From Anaeramoeba flamelloides (taxonomy: Eukaryota; Metamonada; Anaeramoebidae), in NCBI GenBank assembly GCA_027625915.1, contig JANTQA010000070.1, positions 10,421,001-10,485,000 on the forward strand: a DNA stretch of 64,000 nt, in the 5' to 3' direction. Positions 61,022 through 64,000 of this stretch are shown one piece after another. Within the stretch, counting starts at the first letter, position 1. Each line of letters starts with the position of its first letter. The translations under genes and the position numbers were made by a program. The notes beneath the pieces were generated by a model that was not told the DNA's origin, did not search any database, and was given only the letters and a program-made list of their open reading frames with translations.

Positions 61022-61038
61022 AAAAAAGATATTTATTT

Positions 61039-61910
61039 AGCTTATAAATTGACTTTCCAGTTTTTAAAAAAGTCTTTTGGGAAAAATTTTTAATTTAATG
61101 TTTTGTTATTTTTCTTGTATTTTTTTGTTCAACAAAAAGAATAAATAATTTGAACGATTTTAGAATTAAAGAAATTAAATTTTCTTCAAGTTAAAAAATA
61201 ATTGGAGTAATTTTTTGAAAATTAAGTTGCTTTTAAACTTAGTGGTTTAATTTTTTAAAGGATATTTTATTCGCTTCCTTTTTGGATAAAGTTTCTTTCT
61301 TCTTTATAAAGTTTTTTTTTTTGAAATAAATTGAAAATATGTCCAATTTTGAACTATTTCAAAAATGAGAAAAATGGATCAAACTTTTAAAAACAATAAT
61401 TCATCTCAGAAAATAATATTAAAAGTAAATTTAGTATTTGATAATTAGATTTTTAACTTTATTTTGAAATTTCAAAATGAGGATAATACTTTTTTTGAAT
61501 TTATTACATAAATTAATGGAAGATTTATTTGTTACTCATCCTTTAAACTTAAAAAAAGGGTTTGATATTTAAATTTAGATACTAAAAGAATTATAAAGGT
61601 TTAAAATAGTAAAGGTTAAGGTAAAAAGTTTTTATTTTTCATAAATTTAAAAAATAAAAGAAAATCAAGGTTTTAGGTCAGAGGTAATTGTTTTTTTTGG
61701 TTGTAGACATTTAAAAAATTATTCAAATGATTTTATTTCAAATTAGTTGTGTTCTTTTATAAAAGAAGACAAACAATAAAAACAAACGCCCATCGGAAAA
61801 TGACAATTTTTTTTATCTGGTTTTTTCTTTTCAAACAAAATTAGGAGAAAAACCTCAAAAAAAATAAATTTCATTTCAAATGGAAAGAAGGAAAGGGAAG
61901 GAAGAAAGAA
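61039..61910. other. Intergenic region between SINE and the p24-like gene
   Basis: AT-rich sequence with homopolymer runs and no gene, repeat or RNA recognised. The transcript end of the p24-like gene should lie near its right end. Confidence 0.5.
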
Positions 61911-62742
61911 TTATTTTTTAAAACTTTTCTCATACTCTGTAAGGATTGCGTCCATTTGAATAAATTTTTGAGAGATCATTTCAATAATACGATTATAAGA
62001 ACTGATAAGTGTGTCAAGTTGTAAAGATTGGGAATTGACTTCTTCAAGTTGGTTTAAGTAAGTTAAGTTTGCTTGGTGTAAATTCTTTTTTGAATCACCA
62101 AAGTCTATTTAAAAAATCGATCATTTAGAAGTGAAAAGAAAGAATGTTCAAATGCCAAAAGAGCAAAAAACAAAGAACAAAGAAGATGTGAGTTTGAAAA
62201 AAAGAAATGAGCAACAAGAAAGAAAAAAGAAATTAATAACAAAAGAAAAAAAGTTTTTTGTGTTAAAAAAAAAGAAAAAATTTAGTACATTTTTGAGCAG
62301 TTGTACCAATCACATATTCTGAATGTTTAATTTCCTCAAGATCCTTGCATATTTCGTTTATTGTTTTTTTGCTTGTCAGAATTATATTTGTTTTGGTTGA
62401 GGTGTCTAGGAATAAGGAAGAAATATCCTTTTTGAGTGTACCTTTAAATTTTTTATAATTTGTATGAAAAGGAGTCAAATCTTTTTCATATTTTTTTTCG
62501 AGCTTGGATATAATTTCTTCTAATTTACTGAGATCCTCAAGAAGAGGCTCACTACTTTTTTCCTCTTTGTTAATTTCAATTTTGTTGGAGTTTTCTTCAT
62601 TTTTATTTTTGTTGTTTTGGTTTTCATCTTGTTTTTGTACATGAGTGCTTGTTTTTTTTTTTGAGTGCTTTTCAATTGGACTTATTTCTCGATCTAACAA
62701 AGACTCTAAATTCTGAACTCGATCTTCTAAAATTTCTGCCAT
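61911..62742 (-). CDS. Dynactin subunit 3 (p24)-like coiled-coil protein
   Basis: Exons are 62742..62289 and 62104..61911, 215 residues. A 184 bp phase-1 intron (GTACTA...ATAG) joins TTAQK to YFGDSKKNLHQ. The start is MAEILEDRVQNLESLLDREI, a helical heptad pattern. An Asn/Lys/Glu-rich loop follows (about 30-65), then a long helical region with LSKLEEIISKLEKKYEKDL. The C-terminal YNRIIEMISQKFIQMDAIL resembles, from memory, the dynactin p22/p24 end [20 protein letters not shown], and p24 is about the same length (186 residues in human). In dynactin, p24 sits in the shoulder with p150 and dynamitin. The weakest point is that coiled coils can mimic each other. An alternative is an unrelated coiled-coil protein. 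Confidence 0.6.
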
Positions 62743-62977
62743 AATGGATTAAAACTTTTTTAAAAAAAATGAAATTATTTACTCTTTTTCAAAGTTTTTT
62801 TTACTTTTGTTGTGAAGATCGAAATTATTTTGTATATCTTTAGGAAATAATAGACTCTTAAACTTATTTATCAGTTTCAGTGATTGTAATCCTTAAGGTT
62901 AATAGTCCCTGAAGAATGGAAATATGGCATTCTTGTTTTGTGTAACAGTTAATGCCATTTAGATTTTTTAGCCTATC
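62743..62977. other. Upstream region of the p24-like gene
   Basis: A short AT-rich segment between the start codon and a foldback element. It presumably holds the promoter, but no motif was recognised. Confidence 0.4.
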
Positions 62978-63504
62978 AATCTTTGACTTTGTATTATATT
63001 TTAATAGTAGTTTATCAGTTAGCTTCAAAAAATGAAATTTTCATTTTTTTAATAAAAAATCTGAATTGATAGATGTAAGACATATAGATTAGAAGTTATT
63101 TATGAAAGAATCTTAATTTTTGGGTTTTCAATTGAAATTTTGATTTTTCCTTTTTGTTTTCAATTAACTAAAAAAAAATTATTTTTTTTAAACATTTCAA
63201 AGAAAACCAAACATAATCGAAATTTTCAATTGATAAACAAAAAGTCCCATTTTTTAAATTCAAAAATGACTACCAACCTATTAGTCCTATATTCGTGAAT
63301 TCAGATTTATTTATTTATAGAAAGGAGTAATTAAAGAAAAATCATCAAATAAAAAAAAGAGAAGATGAAAAATAATTAATATATATATATAAAATAAATT
63401 TATCATTTTCATGTAAATTCAGATTTATTATTAAAAAATGAAAATTTCATTTTTTAAAACCAACTTATAAACTACTATTAAAATATAATACAAAGTCAAA
63501 GATT
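62978..63504. repeat. Foldback element with 90 bp inverted ends
   Basis: 62978-63067 (AATCTTTGACTTTGTATTAT, then ATTTTAATAGTAGTTTAT) pairs with 63416-63504 at nearly every position. The inner ends are palindromic themselves (AAAAAATGAAATTTTCATTT). There is no coding capacity. This is a non-autonomous DNA element of about 527 bp, younger than the one at 27318-28070 judging by arm identity. Confidence 0.8.
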
Positions 63505-63530
63505 AGAGGTTTTGATGATAACATGATTAT

Positions 63531-63689
63531 GACACGATAAAGTTACAAAAATCGCGATAATTTCCATCAAATCGAGATAATATCAGAAAATCGCGATATT
63601 CAATATTATCACGATAATATAACAAATCGCTATAATTCTATAAAATCGCGATGAATGCCAAAATATCGCGATTAAAAAGTAATCGCGAT
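63531..63689. repeat. Array of nine ATCGCGAT-like sites spaced about 19 bp
   Basis: Sites start at 63531, 63551, 63571, 63590, 63608, 63626, 63645, 63665 and 63682. Five are exact ATCGCGAT palindromes and four differ by one to three bases. Spacing is 17-20 bases and the spacers are AT-rich and poorly conserved. It begins 27 bases after the foldback element ends. Whether it is a decayed minisatellite or a cluster of protein-binding sites cannot be told from sequence alone. Confidence 0.85.
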
Positions 63690-64000
63690 AAAATAGTTGA
63701 TGGGTTTTTGGGTTAATTGAGAAATATTTAACAAAAAAAAATTTTTTTTGATCAAAAAATAGATTAGTACATGTGCAAAATTTTTTTTTGTATTTTTTCC
63801 CAAATTTGAAAAATTTTTAAACCCAAAAAATTGTTGAACAATAAAGAGTATAGTTGACCCTTAAAATTGATTTTCTCATATCATTTCTATTTTAATTTTT
63901 TTTCCCCAAAAATAATTTTTTTTCAGTAAAAAAGATTAGTAAAATTAGTAGTAAAAATTAAATATTTTTTTTTTGATTTTTTTTTTTCGATTTTTTTTGG
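63690..64000. other. AT-rich right edge
   Basis: Homopolymer-rich AT sequence. I recognise nothing in it. Confidence 0.4.

Overview
The window is nuclear DNA of an AT-rich, intron-bearing protist. Its proteins carry long runs of Asn, Asp, Glu and Lys (for example an Asp/Asn tract coded by a GAT microsatellite near the left edge), introns follow GT-AG, the standard stop codons are used, and the spaces between genes are full of homopolymers and decayed transposable elements. The style recalls Anaeramoeba (Metamonada) or dictyostelid amoebae. The species cannot be decided from this sequence alone.

Layout, left to right. (1) 1-9044 (+): the 3' part of a large, canonical BEACH-WD40 gene of neurobeachin/LRBA type, split by a 4.3 kb intron that holds a decayed LINE, a Tc1/mariner relic and short repeats. 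(2) 13104-18924 (+): a tandem PH-domain protein with an EF-hand-like C terminus, split by a 97 bp and a 4.5 kb intron. (3) 23643-24674 (-): an intronless orphan gene, flanked at a distance by two hairpins of about 105 bp with near-perfect 25-27 bp stems. (4) 30752-31486 (+): a small three-exon gene of unknown function. (5) 36559-50644 (+): a second, very divergent BEACH-WD40 gene of at least 3,270 codons whose 5' end is unresolved. It has lost the hallmark FHYGTHYS signature of the BEACH domain and carries one apparent frameshift in a homopolymer stretch. (6) 51200-61021: a retrotransposon island with a 5'-truncated LINE (+), a nearly complete but broken LINE (-) meeting it tail to tail, a detached LINE 3' end, and a tRNA-headed SINE that shares the LINE 3' tail and has a 17 bp target-site duplication. 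(7) 61911-62742 (-): a two-exon coiled-coil protein resembling dynactin subunit 3 (p24). (8) 62978-63689: a foldback element with 90 bp inverted ends, followed by an array of nine ATCGCGAT-like motifs spaced about 19 bp apart.

The recognisable host genes point to membrane and cytoskeletal traffic: BEACH-WD40 proteins act as scaffolds in vesicle and lysosome traffic, PH domains bind phosphoinositides, and dynactin drives cargo transport. There is no sign that they form an operon or a cluster of joint function. All four introns longer than 1.4 kb whose two ends I could define are phase 1, and every intron I defined has a T-rich tract just after its 5' splice site. The most notable non-gene signals are the SINE/LINE pair with a shared and apparently covarying 3' hairpin, the TCGCGA array, and a modular palindromic repeat family ('Z') that has landed inside LINE copies at least three times.
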